Assembly: GCA_947500875.1 (NCBI GenBank)
Contig: CANMUN010000012.1
Span: 1-55,391 of the forward strand
Length of the DNA: 55,391 nt
Direction of reading: 5' to 3'
Source: Flavobacteriales bacterium
Lineage (GTDB): Bacteria > Bacteroidota > Bacteroidia > Flavobacteriales_D > Crocinitomicaceae
The position numbers were made by a program, and so were the translations under genes. Under the pieces are notes generated by a model, which was given only the letters and a program-made list of their open reading frames with translations, ran no database searches and was not told where the DNA came from. Below are positions 26,595 through 35,850 of this stretch, in pieces. Every line of letters starts with the position of its first letter. Within the stretch, counting starts at the first letter, position 1.

Positions 26595-27137
26595 TTAAAA
26601 CAAGGACTGAATCAAGGTCAAGAGCTCTAACTCTAAGGTTTTACCTTGGTCCTTTGCATACCATCCATGCAGTGATTCGTGCAACACTTTTAGTTCAACT
26701 CCTTCGGCCTTTAATCCATTAAACAGTTCTTGTGCTTCGCGCGTTCTTGGTCCCCATACCAACAGATCATTTCCTTCTGCATCCCGAACAATTACTTTAG
26801 GAATGCCTTTTCCTCCGTTGGTGAGGTATTGGTCTATTAGGGTGCTTTGGTCCCTGAGTTCTAAGGTAAGGTGTGCCTTTGGTATTTGATGTATCAGTTT
26901 CAACAGTATGGGTACACTTTGTGCCGCATCCCCACACCACGGTTCGGTGATGATGATCCAATGGGAGGGTTTTGTAATTCCTTGCACTGCAGCGGTAAAT
27001 TCCGCACTTGGCGTAAAGGTCTTTGTAATCCGTTTGAATCGAGCCTCGTTTAGTTCTAAATAGGGTTGATATTCTTCTGAATAAATTCCTCCTTTCAAAG
27101 CCTTTTCCCAGTGCTGTTGGTATGCTGTAAGATCCAT
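26595..27137 (-). CDS. thioredoxin-family protein with a single active-site cysteine
   Basis: A 180-residue cytoplasmic protein of the thioredoxin_9 type. The active-site position reads E-P-W-C-G-D-A-A-Q, so the second cysteine of the usual CxxC is replaced and the protein cannot form the classical intramolecular disulfide. A cis-proline motif (G-I-P-K) follows at the expected distance. It may act by a monothiol mechanism or merely bind substrates. The ATG lies 2 bases after the stop of the E1 dehydrogenase gene on the same strand, so it is cotranscribed and perhaps translationally coupled with it. There is no signal peptide. Confidence 0.85.
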   Translation of the reverse strand: MDLTAYQQHWEKALKGGIYSEEYQPYLELNEARFKRITKTFTPSAEFTAAVQGITKPSHWIIITEPWCGDAAQSVPILLKLIHQIPKAHLTLELRDQSTLIDQYLTNGGKGIPKVIVRDAEGNDLLVWGPRTREAQELFNGLKAEGVELKVLHESLHGWYAKDQGKTLELELLTLIQSLF

Positions 27138-27139
27138 GA

Positions 27140-29560
27140 TTATATGCGAGGGAATTGAGAAGGGTTTGCGTTTGACATCACTTCGTACACTTTATCTACA
27201 ATATCATCAATGCTCGGTTTGGAGAAGTAATCCCCGTCGGTTCCATAGGCAGGACGGTGGTCTTTGGCACCCAAGGTTTGCGGTGCCTCGTCCAGAAAGT
27301 AGTATCCGCCTTGTTCTACGAGAATTTTCTCTAAAATATAAGCGGTGGCTCCGGCACTTACATCTTCGTCAACGATGAGTAAACGGTTCGTTTTGCGTAA
27401 GGATTCTTTGATTTCGTGTCCTAGATCAAAGGGAAGTAGGGATTGTACATCGATGATTTCAACAGAAATCCCCAAGTTTTCGAGGGTAGGTATGGCCTGA
27501 AGGCAAAGGTTTAAGGTTGATCCATAGGATACCAGAGTCAAGTCAGATCCTTCATTTACCACTTCAATCTTTCCAAGCGGTAACTGGAATTCCCCAAAAT
27601 TGTTCGGTACTCTTTCTTTGGTGCGATACCCGTTCAAAGGTTCAATTACCAATGCCGGTTCATCCGAAGCCATCAAGGTATTATAAAATCCAGCCGCTTT
27701 GGTCATATTCCGAGGTACACACACGTGAATACCACGCAATGAATTAACAATCATCCCCATAGGAGAACCGCTGTGCCAAACCCCTTCCAATCGGTGACCA
27801 CGTGTGCTGATGATCAGGGGAGCTTTTTGTCCTCCTTTGGTGCGATATTGCACCGTCGCAAGGTCGTCCGACAAGATTTGAATGGCATACAACAGATAAT
27901 CCAGGTATTGAATTTCTGCAATTGGACGTAGTCCGCGCATGGCCATTCCTATGCCTTGACCAATAATGGTGCATTCGCGAATTCCAGTATCGAATACCCG
28001 TAACTCGCCGAAGGTTTCTTGAAGCCCTTCCAAGGATTGGTTGACACCGCCAATTTTACCAGCATCTTCCCCAAATACCAAGAGGTTGGGATATCGTTCC
28101 AGTAACTTTCGATAATTTTCACGTAAAATGATTCGTCCATCTTCCATGGAAGCGTCGGTATCGTACGTAGGTTCAACGCTCGGTATGTTCCCAATTTGTT
28201 GGTCGGATTCACTGTACAAGTACGAAGAATATCGGTCGTGGCTTTCTTGTTGTTTCGATAGGATCCACTGTTTCAATTCAGATTTGTCAACTTCGTTAGT
28301 GAAACGCATGCTTCTCAAAGCCCTTCTGGCCAGCGAATAAACCTCTTTTCGAATCGGTTCGCGGTTGTTGATAAGTGCTTTTAATTCGGTTTCGAAGGAA
28401 TCGTTCAAATTTCCTTTTTCGATGTAGGATTCCATTATGCTTTCCAGCGATTTACTTTCCTTTTTAATGTCTTCGGTGTAGAGATTCCATGCTGTATTTT
28501 TTGCTTCACGTACCTCCGTTTTTGCTTCTTCGCTCAGTTGCTCTAACGTTTCAATCGTCGCCAACGGTTCCGGGCCGCCATCGAAAGAAAGAATCCATTC
28601 CTTGAACTTAGCAATGCAGTCATGGGTTTTTTCCCATTCCATTCGCTCGGGGCTTTTGTAGCGTTCGTGCGAACCCGACGTAGAATGACCTTGAGGCTGG
28701 TTCACTTCTTGAACATGGACTAACACCGGAACGTGTTCCTCCCGCGCGATTTTAACTGCCTGTTCATACGTTTTACACAGGTGGGCATAATCCCAGCCAC
28801 GTGTTATAAAAATCTCAAAACCAGGGGTTTGTTCGTTGCGTTGGAAACCGGATAATGCTTCTGAAATGCTGTTTTTGGTGGTTTGTAAGTTGCGTGGAAC
28901 GGAAATTCCATACCCATCATCCCATACGGACATGACCATGGGGACCTGAAGAACACCAGCGGCATTCATCGTTTCCCAAAAGGGTCCTTCCGAAGTGGAC
29001 GCATCACCGATGGATCCGAAGGCAACCTCGTTACCATTCAAGGAGAAACCTTCAAATTCTTGGGTTTGTAAGCCGGGATTATTCCGGTACATTTTGGACG
29101 CTAGGGCCAATCCGAGCAATCTTGGCATTTGACCCGCCGTGGGAGAAATGTCCGCAGAACTGTTTTTTTGCAGCATAAGGTTTTTCCAATTTCCCTGCGC
29201 ATCCAAATTCCTGGTAGCAAAATGCCCACCCATTTGCCGGCCTGCAGATTGAGGTTCGATGTTGACGTCTGTATGGGCATAGAGACCTGAAAAATAGGCT
29301 TGTACATCGAACTGTCCAATGGCCATCATCCACGTTTGATCCCGATAATAACCTGAACGGAAATCTCCGTTTTTAAAATATTTTGCCAACGCAATCTGAG
29401 CCAATTCCTTTCCGTCGCCGAATATCCCAAACTTAGCCTTACCCGTTAGCACTTCTTTTCTTCCCAACAAAGAGGCTTCACGGGAAAGGCAAGCGAGCTT
29501 GTAATCGGAAAGCACCTCTTGCTGAAATTGAGTAAAGTCATAGGAATTGGACGTAGACAT
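27140..29560 (-). CDS. 2-oxoacid dehydrogenase E1, fused alpha and beta subunits
   Basis: An 806-residue thiamine-diphosphate enzyme decarboxylating a 2-oxoacid and passing the acyl group to a lipoylated E2. The first half (about 20-400) is the alpha subunit, with the ThDP-Mg motif G-D-A-S-T (185-189) and a D-D-G-Y-G-I-S stretch (214-220) as in branched-chain or pyruvate E1 alpha. The second half (about 480-800) is the transketolase-like beta subunit, starting near G-R-I-I-L-R and including the F-G-E-D-A-G motif. I chose the ATG at 29560; a longer frame adds 24 residues upstream of the TATATTTG promoter box. Substrate (pyruvate or branched-chain) is not decidable here, and no E2 or E3 gene is in the window. 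It is followed by the thioredoxin-like gene. Confidence 0.93.
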   Translation of the reverse strand: MSTSNSYDFTQFQQEVLSDYKLACLSREASLLGRKEVLTGKAKFGIFGDGKELAQIALAKYFKNGDFRSGYYRDQTWMMAIGQFDVQAYFSGLYAHTDVNIEPQSAGRQMGGHFATRNLDAQGNWKNLMLQKNSSADISPTAGQMPRLLGLALASKMYRNNPGLQTQEFEGFSLNGNEVAFGSIGDASTSEGPFWETMNAAGVLQVPMVMSVWDDGYGISVPRNLQTTKNSISEALSGFQRNEQTPGFEIFITRGWDYAHLCKTYEQAVKIAREEHVPVLVHVQEVNQPQGHSTSGSHERYKSPERMEWEKTHDCIAKFKEWILSFDGGPEPLATIETLEQLSEEAKTEVREAKNTAWNLYTEDIKKESKSLESIMESYIEKGNLNDSFETELKALINNREPIRKEVYSLARRALRSMRFTNEVDKSELKQWILSKQQESHDRYSSYLYSESDQQIGNIPSVEPTYDTDASMEDGRIILRENYRKLLERYPNLLVFGEDAGKIGGVNQSLEGLQETFGELRVFDTGIRECTIIGQGIGMAMRGLRPIAEIQYLDYLLYAIQILSDDLATVQYRTKGGQKAPLIISTRGHRLEGVWHSGSPMGMIVNSLRGIHVCVPRNMTKAAGFYNTLMASDEPALVIEPLNGYRTKERVPNNFGEFQLPLGKIEVVNEGSDLTLVSYGSTLNLCLQAIPTLENLGISVEIIDVQSLLPFDLGHEIKESLRKTNRLLIVDEDVSAGATAYILEKILVEQGGYYFLDEAPQTLGAKDHRPAYGTDGDYFSKPSIDDIVDKVYEVMSNANPSQFPRI

Positions 29561-29576
29561 AACGTGGATTTTTGTG

Positions 29577-29584
29577 CAAATATA
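29577..29584 (-). promoter_or_regulatory. -7 promoter box TATATTTG for the E1 fusion gene
   Basis: An exact TAnnTTTG on the minus strand, 16 bases before the ATG at 29560. It sets the start of the coding region. Confidence 0.6.
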
Positions 29585-29638
29585 ACTAAAACAAATCCCA
29601 GAATTGACGAAGCGTTGGACAGAATTTTGCACCTTTGC

Positions 29639-30343
29639 ATGGTGAAAATTGAAATTTGCGCGAGCTCGGTGGAGGCATTGGTCGGAGCCGCTCAGTTGAA
29701 GGTTGATCGGGTCGAAGTTTGCTCTTGTTTGGAACTAGGCGGGGTGTCTCCGTCCGTTGGATTGATTCAAAAATCCTTGGATTTAGGTTTGGAAACGCAC
29801 GTGTTGGTCCGCCCACGTTCCGGGGGGTTCGTTTTTTCAAGCTTCGAAGTCGATTTGATGTTGAGTGAGCTCGCTTTCTTACAAAAATTAGGGGTTCATG
29901 GTGCGGTTTTGGGAGCCCTGAACTCCAATTTGAGCATCGACAGAACGACCATTAAAGAGGCTCGGTCCATCTTCCGTGGCCAATTAACCTTTCATCGCGC
30001 CTTTGATGATTTAGTCGAATGGCGAAAGGAAATGGATGCGTTGGTTGAACTGGGAGTGCATCGAATTTTGTCCTCAGGATTGGCAACCTCGGTAACGAAT
30101 GGTATCCCAACTTTGGCCGAGATGGTGCTGCACGCAAAAGGTAGCATCGAAATCATGGCAGGGGGCGGAGTAAACATGGCAAATCTGAAGACCATCGCCT
30201 CTGAGGTCAAGCCGGATGCAGTCCATTTTTCAGCAACGACAAAAGAAATGCTCGATCCAAGTTCTTTTTTTTCCGAAGAACGGTTGGTGTTTGATGTCAA
30301 TAAGGCGATTAAATTGGTCGAACTGTGCCGAAATTACACCTAA
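29639..30343 (+). CDS. cutC: CutC family protein
   Basis: A 234-residue TIM-barrel-like protein. The N-terminus E-I-C-A-S-S-V-E-A, the R-V-E-V-C-S-C-L-E-L-G-G-V-S-P-S motif, the R-P-R-S-G-G-F motif and the T-F-H-R-A-F-D motif are all diagnostic of CutC. It was named for copper homeostasis in E. coli, but that role has been disputed and the biochemical activity is unsettled. I take the ATG at 29639; a longer frame would run back into the divergent E1 gene. CACCTTTG, one base off the -7 consensus, ends just 1 base before the ATG, so the transcript may be leaderless. It is followed by grpE with its own promoter. Confidence 0.92.
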   Translation: MVKIEICASSVEALVGAAQLKVDRVEVCSCLELGGVSPSVGLIQKSLDLGLETHVLVRPRSGGFVFSSFEVDLMLSELAFLQKLGVHGAVLGALNSNLSIDRTTIKEARSIFRGQLTFHRAFDDLVEWRKEMDALVELGVHRILSSGLATSVTNGIPTLAEMVLHAKGSIEIMAGGGVNMANLKTIASEVKPDAVHFSATTKEMLDPSSFFSEERLVFDVNKAIKLVELCRNYT

Positions 30344-30396
30344 ATTGGACGAAAAAAGTCCGAACATGTGACAATTTGGCAAAACAGCGAATTTTG

Positions 30397-30404
30397 TAAG
30401 TTTG
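30397..30404 (+). promoter_or_regulatory. grpE-dnaJ promoter (TTTG 30375-30378, -7 box TAAGTTTG)
   Basis: Both elements of the Bacteroidota consensus are present with an 18-base spacer, the best match in the window. The leader before grpE would be about 35 bases. No CIRCE-type inverted repeat is seen. Confidence 0.72.
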
Positions 30405-30442
30405 GACCTTTAATTGACTACTTGGAAAAAAATCTTCAACCA

Positions 30443-30973
30443 ATGAGTAAAAAAAAATCAACCCCAGACAAGAATCAAACCCCTGAAGGAGAAGAAACGC
30501 CGTCATTGAACTCTGCCATAGAAGCTCGAATTGAGGAACTTGAGAACAGCCTCAAAGACCAAGAAGATAAGTACTTAAGGCTTTATGCTGAATTTGAGAA
30601 CTACCGAAAAAGAAGCATTAAAGAGAAAGCCGATTACCTCTCGACCGCTAGCAAAGATACCATCGTTGCGATGCTTCCGATTTTAGATGATTTTGAAAGA
30701 GCCGTTGCCAACAACGAAAAAGTGGAAGACGTGCAAATTCTGAAGGATGGTTTTTCTTTGATTTTTAACAAGATTAACCAAATCATGGAATCGAAAGGAT
30801 TGAAGGCGATGCAGACGTTGGACCAACCCTTCGACTACGAACTTCACGAGGCCATCGCTAACGTGCCAGTGCCGGAGGAAGACCGCAAAGGAAAAGTGAT
30901 CGATCAAGTAGAGAAAGGGTATTTTTTAAACGATAAAGTAATACGCTACGCTAAAGTAGTAGTGGGTCAATAA
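30443..30973 (+). CDS. grpE: nucleotide exchange factor GrpE
   Basis: A 176-residue cochaperone that makes DnaK release ADP. The acidic, disordered N-terminus (about 1-35) is followed by the long dimerising helix (about 38-90, with the A-E-F-E-N-Y-R-K-R signature) and the C-terminal beta domain (about 120-176) including H-E-A-I-A and the [14 protein letters not shown] pattern. I use the ATG at 30443 because the upstream in-frame region lies across the promoter. The dnaJ gene follows after 5 bases, so the two are an operon. Confidence 0.96.
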   Translation: MSKKKSTPDKNQTPEGEETPSLNSAIEARIEELENSLKDQEDKYLRLYAEFENYRKRSIKEKADYLSTASKDTIVAMLPILDDFERAVANNEKVEDVQILKDGFSLIFNKINQIMESKGLKAMQTLDQPFDYELHEAIANVPVPEEDRKGKVIDQVEKGYFLNDKVIRYAKVVVGQ

Positions 30974-30978
30974 CAGGT

Positions 30979-32082
30979 ATGAGCAACAAAAGAGATTACT
31001 ACGAAGTTTTGGGGATTTCTAGAAATGCCTCGGAAAGCGAAATTAAAAGTGCGTATCGAAAATTAGCCTTAAAATACCATCCGGACAAGAACCCGGATGA
31101 TCCAAGCGCTGAAGAGAAATTTAAAGAAGCGGCAGAGGCCTACGAAGTGTTATCCAATGCGGATAAAAAAGCGCAGTATGACCGTTTCGGTCACGATGGA
31201 CTCAAAGGCGGGTTCGGTGGGGGGATGAACATGGACGATATCTTCTCTCAGTTTGGAGATATTTTTGGAGGAGCCTTTGGCGGAAGCTTTGGTGGTTCTC
31301 GTTCGGGAAATCGAGTGGTGAAAGGCTCAAACCTCAGGGTGAAAATGAAATTAACCTTGGAAGAAATTGCGACCGGCGTTAAAAAGAAAATCAAGGTAAG
31401 TAAGTTGGTCCAAGCTGAAGGGGTAACCTTCAAGTCCTGCGGAACGTGCAACGGTTCTGGAAGAACGACACGTGTTACACAAACCTTTCTTGGAGCTATG
31501 CAAACCCAGTCTACCTGCCATGTTTGTCAAGGTGCTGGTCAAATGATAGAACACAAACCTTCGGATACCGACGCTTATGGTTTAAGAAAACAGGAAGAGG
31601 TCGTAGAAGTGGAGATACCGGCGGGCGTTGAAGACGAAATGCAACTTTCGCTCCGAGGAAAAGGAAATGCAGGACCGTTCAATGGCGTCAATGGAGATTT
31701 AATCGTGGTTATCGAAGAACTGGAACATGCTGAATTGAAAAGGGAGAATGAAAACATTCACTACGAAGCCGTCGTGACCTTCAGCGATGCGGTTCTTGGT
31801 GCCTCCCTGGAAATCCCTACCCTTGGTGGTAAAGCCAAAATAAAAATTGAACCGGGCACACAGAGTGGAAAAGTACTGCGTCTCAAAGGCAAAGGCTTAC
31901 CCTCGATTCAAGGATATGGAACGGGAGATTTATTGGTGCACATTCATGTTTGGACTCCTACTCATTTATCGAAGGAGGAAAAATCTTGGTTTGAACAACA
32001 GGTGGATAATCCCAATTTCAAACCGAAAGACTCCGAAAAGGAAGGCGGTTTTTTTCGGAAAATTCGTGATTATTTTTCATGA
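30979..32082 (+). CDS. dnaJ: chaperone DnaJ with a reduced zinc centre
   Basis: A 367-residue Hsp40 cochaperone that delivers unfolded proteins to DnaK. The J domain (1-70) has the essential H34-P-D motif; a G/F-rich linker follows (about 75-110). The cysteine-rich domain holds only two CxxCxGxG motifs (C154/C157 and C180/C183), where canonical DnaJ has four; by position these correspond to motifs 2 and 3, which form zinc site II, while motifs 1 and 4 (zinc site I) are gone. The C-terminal beta domains are intact. The gene is 5 bases after grpE and its TGA overlaps the ATG of the CPBP protease gene. Confidence 0.95.
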   Translation: MSNKRDYYEVLGISRNASESEIKSAYRKLALKYHPDKNPDDPSAEEKFKEAAEAYEVLSNADKKAQYDRFGHDGLKGGFGGGMNMDDIFSQFGDIFGGAFGGSFGGSRSGNRVVKGSNLRVKMKLTLEEIATGVKKKIKVSKLVQAEGVTFKSCGTCNGSGRTTRVTQTFLGAMQTQSTCHVCQGAGQMIEHKPSDTDAYGLRKQEEVVEVEIPAGVEDEMQLSLRGKGNAGPFNGVNGDLIVVIEELEHAELKRENENIHYEAVVTFSDAVLGASLEIPTLGGKAKIKIEPGTQSGKVLRLKGKGLPSIQGYGTGDLLVHIHVWTPTHLSKEEKSWFEQQVDNPNFKPKDSEKEGGFFRKIRDYFS

Positions 32083-32969
32083 TTTCTTTCATAGACCAAT
32101 GGAAATTAGGAGCCTATGGAGCTAAGGAAGTTGCCCAATCACTGCTCCTTATCCTGCTCTTTTTTTTTGTAGGTAATTTGCCGGCAAGCATCGTCTTTGC
32201 AAAGCACGGTGTTGTTGATTTGCACACGGCTACCCAGGTCTTGGGTTTTCAGACGGTTTTCGTGTTGCAGATGATTCCCTTCATTGCTGTCCTGCTTGCC
32301 TTCCTTTTTTCCATAAAACGGATACATAAAGTGGATGGGTTGACGTGGGTTACGGCGCGTGCCAAACCTTCTGTGAGCAAGGTGCTTCTGGCATTTGCTT
32401 TTTGGTCAACCTTTATGTTGTTAACGGTGCTGGTGCAATTTGCCGTGAATCCGCAATCCCTCGCTTGGAATTTTGAGGCTAATTCTTTTTTCAGGGCTTT
32501 ACTTTTGTTGCTGTTGTTCTTACCCTTACAAGTATTAGCGGAGGAATTACTATTCAGGTCTTATGCTTTGCAAGGCCTCAATGCGCGGTTGAAAAAGCCT
32601 TGGTTGGCCGCAGTGTTGAGCGGTATTATGTTCGGTATGATGCATTTAGGTAATCCGGAAATCAAAGAATACGGGATGGTCTTTATCTTGGCATACAGTG
32701 TTTTGGGAACCTTTTTATCCACCATTACCGCATTGGATGGAGGGATTGAATTGGCCTTTGGATTCCATTTTGCAAACAATTTATGGGCTGGAATATTGGT
32801 GACTTCCAAAGAACAAGCCTTGCAAATTCCCGCTCTTTTCTCTTCGAATTCCGGCTCGTTTGATGGCTTAAGTATGGGCTTACTGTTGTTGGGCTTAACG
32901 GCATTTTTCGCCCTATTTAAACGATTATTTGGTTGGAAGCTAAGCGCATTAATTCAAAATAATCCTTAG
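32079..32969 (+). CDS. CPBP-family intramembrane metalloprotease
   Basis: A 296-residue polytopic membrane protein of the CAAX protease and bacteriocin-processing (Abi) family. Motif 1 is E155-E-x-x-x-R160, motif 2 is F-G-x-x-H189, and motif 3 is H230-F-A-N-N234, all set in predicted membrane helices, so the glutamate-based metalloprotease site looks intact. About eight hydrophobic segments are visible. Substrates in bacteria are mostly unknown. It overlaps dnaJ by 4 bases (ATGA), so it is translationally coupled to the chaperone operon; that link could mean membrane protein quality control but is inference. Its TAG stop forms the start of the next promoter box. Confidence 0.88.
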   Translation: MISFIDQWKLGAYGAKEVAQSLLLILLFFFVGNLPASIVFAKHGVVDLHTATQVLGFQTVFVLQMIPFIAVLLAFLFSIKRIHKVDGLTWVTARAKPSVSKVLLAFAFWSTFMLLTVLVQFAVNPQSLAWNFEANSFFRALLLLLLFLPLQVLAEELLFRSYALQGLNARLKKPWLAAVLSGIMFGMMHLGNPEIKEYGMVFILAYSVLGTFLSTITALDGGIELAFGFHFANNLWAGILVTSKEQALQIPALFSSNSGSFDGLSMGLLLLGLTAFFALFKRLFGWKLSALIQNNP

Positions 32970-32974
32970 TTTCG
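32967..32974 (+). promoter_or_regulatory. -7-like box TAGTTTCG for the ABC transporter genes
   Basis: One mismatch from TAnnTTTG. It begins on the TAG stop of the CPBP gene and ends 5 bases before the ATG at 32980. Confidence 0.38.
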
Positions 32975-32979
32975 CTTTC

Positions 32980-33894
32980 ATGATTCAAGTCACGGAGGTT
33001 TCAAAGGTTTTTCAACAGAAAATCGCATTGGATAATGTTTCCTTGGACATTCCTGCAGGCAGGGTATTTGGGCTGATTGGTCCCAACGGAGCGGGAAAAA
33101 CCACCTTAATTCGTTTATTAAATCAGATATTGATTCCTTCCAAAGGCCATATCACCTACCAAGGAACGCCATTGAATGCTGCTCATGTTCGATCCTTCGG
33201 CTATTTACCCGAAGAACGGGGGTTATACCGAGAAATGAAAGTACTGGAACATTTGATGTTTTTAGGACAGCTTCGTGGCCTATCCAAAAAAGACGCAAAA
33301 ATGGCCTCGCTGGAATGGTTGGAAAAGTTCGACGCGAATTCTTGGTCGAACCGGAAAATAAGCGCTTTGTCCAAAGGTATGGCGCAGAAAATTCAATTCA
33401 TCGGAAGCGTACTTCACAATCCAGAGGTAATCATACTCGATGAACCCTTGAGCGGTTTCGATCCCATCAATGTAGAAATGTTATTGGATTCCATCAAGGG
33501 GTTCAAGGCGGAAGGTAAATCGGTGATTTTTTCAACCCACAATATGAAAAGTGTGGACGAACTTTGCGATGATGTGGCCTTAATTCATCGCGGAAAGGTG
33601 GTTGCCAAAGACCAGGTCTCAGCATTGAGAACCCTCCACAAAACGGGGAATTTTAAGGTGAGATTTCGGGGAAGTAAAATGGCTTTTGCTCACGCTCTTT
33701 GGACGTGGTTCGAATTGCTGTCGTGCGATGAATTAATGGAAGGTGTCTTTGAGGCTTCCATCAAGTGCCGTGGTCCTTATGCATTCAACGATGTATTTGA
33801 GAGGTTATCCGAATCGGTGAAGTTGGAATTGATTGAAGAGCAGTTGCCCAGCATGCAAGAAGTATTTTTAAAATTAGTCGCCAATGAAGAATAG
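32980..33894 (+). CDS. ABC transporter ATP-binding protein (ABC-2 export type)
   Basis: A 304-residue ATPase with a complete nucleotide-binding domain: Walker A G-P-N-G-A-G-K-T-T (34-42), signature L-S-K-G-M (130-134), Walker B I-I-L-D-E-P (151-156) and H-loop H187. A C-terminal DUF4162-like extension (about 220-300) is typical of NatA/CcmA-like exporters. The partner permease starts 11 bases before this gene ends, so the pair forms one transporter in the inner membrane. Substrate is unknown; sodium, drugs or lipids are known for relatives. Confidence 0.94.
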   Translation: MIQVTEVSKVFQQKIALDNVSLDIPAGRVFGLIGPNGAGKTTLIRLLNQILIPSKGHITYQGTPLNAAHVRSFGYLPEERGLYREMKVLEHLMFLGQLRGLSKKDAKMASLEWLEKFDANSWSNRKISALSKGMAQKIQFIGSVLHNPEVIILDEPLSGFDPINVEMLLDSIKGFKAEGKSVIFSTHNMKSVDELCDDVALIHRGKVVAKDQVSALRTLHKTGNFKVRFRGSKMAFAHALWTWFELLSCDELMEGVFEASIKCRGPYAFNDVFERLSESVKLELIEEQLPSMQEVFLKLVANEE

Positions 33895-35212
33895 TTGGCT
33901 TTTGGCCTTGAGGGAATTCAAAGAGCGCCTAAATAACCGTTCCTTTCGTTGGATGTTGTTTTTGGGCCCCTTGTTAATCATCGCTGGAATTTACTTCCTT
34001 TTAGCCTCAGGGAATCAAGGGGTTTCGAGCATGAAGGTGCTCATTGCCGATCCGGCAAATTTAATGGAAGGTAAAATTGTGTCGAACCCATCTGAACATG
34101 TGACGTATTATTTTTACGACGACTACATTGAAATGGAGGCCTTTAAGAAGAGCCCCAAATTTCAGGAATTTGATGCTTTAATTGAAATCAACGAAAAAGT
34201 TCTCATCAATAAAAAAGCCTTTTTGTTTTACAAGGCTACCCCGAGTTTAGCCCTTAAAATGAAGTTGAAAGTCGATGTGGAACGTAGGATTGAGGAAGTA
34301 ATGATTGCTCAATTTACCACGTTAAGCGAAGAAGAATTCCGAAGAATAAAACAGCCGTTGAACGTTGATTTTCGTGACGTGGATGACCCTTACTGTCAGT
34401 TTACCCAAGAAATTTCATGGGTTGGATTTACCTTGGGATATATCATGATGTTTTTCATTGCCGTGTTTGGCACCAACATTACCAGGAGCATTAATCGTGA
34501 GAAAGCGAATCGAATTTCTGAGGTACTGTTGTCAAGCGTTCGATCGCATCACCTGATGGTTGGGAAAATAGGGGGGAACTGGTTGGCCTCCATGCTGCAA
34601 TTAGTGCTTTGGATAAGCATTGTTGGTGTGGGTTTAGGGCTTTTAAAGGAGTACATTATTCCTGAGTATTTTACCCCGGAATATTTACAAGGGGTTCAGG
34701 TAAGCGGTGATCAAATGAAAGAACTGGGTTTCGATACGGCAATGCAGCAAAATGACCAAGTAAATTTGGTGTACCATCGAATCAATTATGCGTGGTTACT
34801 CCCCAATTTTTTCCTGTTTTTTGTGGGTACTTATTGGGTTTTCGCTTCGTTCTTTACCGCCATGGGCGCAATCAGCGGGGATAGCTCTGACGGTCAACAA
34901 TTCGGTATTCCCATTTGGATGCTATTGGCCTTGAGTATTTTTTCCGGATACAATGCAATGGCTTTCCCCGAATCAGCTCTTACCGATTTTTTTACGTATT
35001 TTCCATGGACAGCAGGTATGGTGGCTATGGTTAAATTGTCCGTAGGTGTCGCTCCGTCGGAGTATTTGCTGCTCTTGGTTGCATGGGTGATTCAGCTGGT
35101 TACAGGGCTGTTGTTGGTGGTAATTGCGGGTAGGATTTTTAAAAATGGGATTTTATCGTATGACCACCGCAACTCCTGGGCTTTGATTTTGCAATGGCTT
35201 AAAAAGGAGTGA
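33884..35212 (+). CDS. ABC-2 type permease
   Basis: A 442-residue membrane protein with one N-terminal membrane segment (about 22-42), a large periplasmic domain (about 45-175) and a cluster of about five segments in the second half, the classic NatB-type ABC-2 layout. The cytoplasmic E-K-A-N-R-I-S-E-V-L-L-S-S motif before the second membrane segment is typical of this family and contacts the ATPase. It overlaps the ATPase gene by 11 bases. Its TGA abuts the stop codon of the convergent alkB gene with no base between. Confidence 0.92.
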   Translation: MKNSWLLALREFKERLNNRSFRWMLFLGPLLIIAGIYFLLASGNQGVSSMKVLIADPANLMEGKIVSNPSEHVTYYFYDDYIEMEAFKKSPKFQEFDALIEINEKVLINKKAFLFYKATPSLALKMKLKVDVERRIEEVMIAQFTTLSEEEFRRIKQPLNVDFRDVDDPYCQFTQEISWVGFTLGYIMMFFIAVFGTNITRSINREKANRISEVLLSSVRSHHLMVGKIGGNWLASMLQLVLWISIVGVGLGLLKEYIIPEYFTPEYLQGVQVSGDQMKELGFDTAMQQNDQVNLVYHRINYAWLLPNFFLFFVGTYWVFASFFTAMGAISGDSSDGQQFGIPIWMLLALSIFSGYNAMAFPESALTDFFTYFPWTAGMVAMVKLSVGVAPSEYLLLLVAWVIQLVTGLLLVVIAGRIFKNGILSYDHRNSWALILQWLKKE

Positions 35213-35812
35213 TCAGCGCTGGATTATTTTTCGGAAAGTCAGGTTAATCCGTGGTTCGAGTACCCTTGGGCTTTTCGGAATACAATGTTTCCATTCGGTT
35301 TGCATTCCTTTACCCATCAACAGCAGGTCGCCATTTTCCAATAACAGTTTCAACGATTTATTTTCGGTATTGGAACGCAAGTAAAACCTCCTGCTGGCGC
35401 CAAAACTCAGCGAAGCAACCACCGGGTCGTCCCCCAATTCGGGTTCGTTATCGGCATGCCATCCGTTGGAGTCGAGCCCATTCCGGTATAAATTCACGAG
35501 GACTGCGTTGAATTGAAATTGTGTGGTCAATTCTACCGCTTTTTTGATTTCCAGTAGGACATTGCACAAAGGTAAGGCCTCAAACCGTTGATTCGAGTAC
35601 GAGTAACTCAATCCAGCTTCCCCGAAAAATGCTTCTAAGCGAGGGGTTGGGTAGGTTTTTCCAAAAATATGAACGGTGCCTTGACGCAAACTGCTTAATC
35701 CTAAGAAATACTGCAAATAGGCGTCTGCAGCCTCGGTTGAATAGAAACTGCGCCAAATCGTGACCTGGTCCGGCAGGATTAAGTCATCTGAAAGGTTTTT
35801 CAAAAATACCAT
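35213..35812 (-). CDS. alkB: AlkB-family 2-oxoglutarate/Fe(II) dioxygenase
   Basis: A 199-residue DNA/RNA repair dioxygenase of the AlkB family. Iron ligands are H119-x-D121 and H176. The 2-oxoglutarate-binding arginines R188 and R194 lie in R-I-N-L-T-F-R, the family's RxNxTxR motif. The substrate-proximal N-L-Y-R-N-G-x-D-S-N-G-W-H segment is also typical of AlkB homologues like ALKBH2/3. It reverses methylation damage such as 1-methyladenine and 3-methylcytosine. A single gene facing the ABC permease, diverging from the mscS-like gene. Confidence 0.93.
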   Translation of the reverse strand: MVFLKNLSDDLILPDQVTIWRSFYSTEAADAYLQYFLGLSSLRQGTVHIFGKTYPTPRLEAFFGEAGLSYSYSNQRFEALPLCNVLLEIKKAVELTTQFQFNAVLVNLYRNGLDSNGWHADNEPELGDDPVVASLSFGASRRFYLRSNTENKSLKLLLENGDLLLMGKGMQTEWKHCIPKSPRVLEPRINLTFRKIIQR

Positions 35813-35825
35813 CGGTAAAAATTAC

Positions 35826-35833
35826 TAATTTTG
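35826..35833 (+). promoter_or_regulatory. -7 promoter box TAATTTTG for the MscS-like gene
   Basis: An exact TAnnTTTG ending 17 bases before the ATG at 35851. It overlaps a GTG at 35833 that would otherwise look like an in-frame start. Confidence 0.58.
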
Positions 35834-35850
35834 TGCTTTCTAAACACCCT

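Noticed and set aside
27140-29560. Possible sequencing artefact joining two E1 subunit genes
   Set aside because: Alpha/beta fusions of this enzyme are common in Bacteroidota, and the linker region is intact with no frame irregularity.
35800-35812. A TATTTTTG sequence on the minus strand at the alkB start
   Set aside because: It lies within the first codons after the ATG at 35812, so it cannot drive that gene unless a later start is used; no better start follows.
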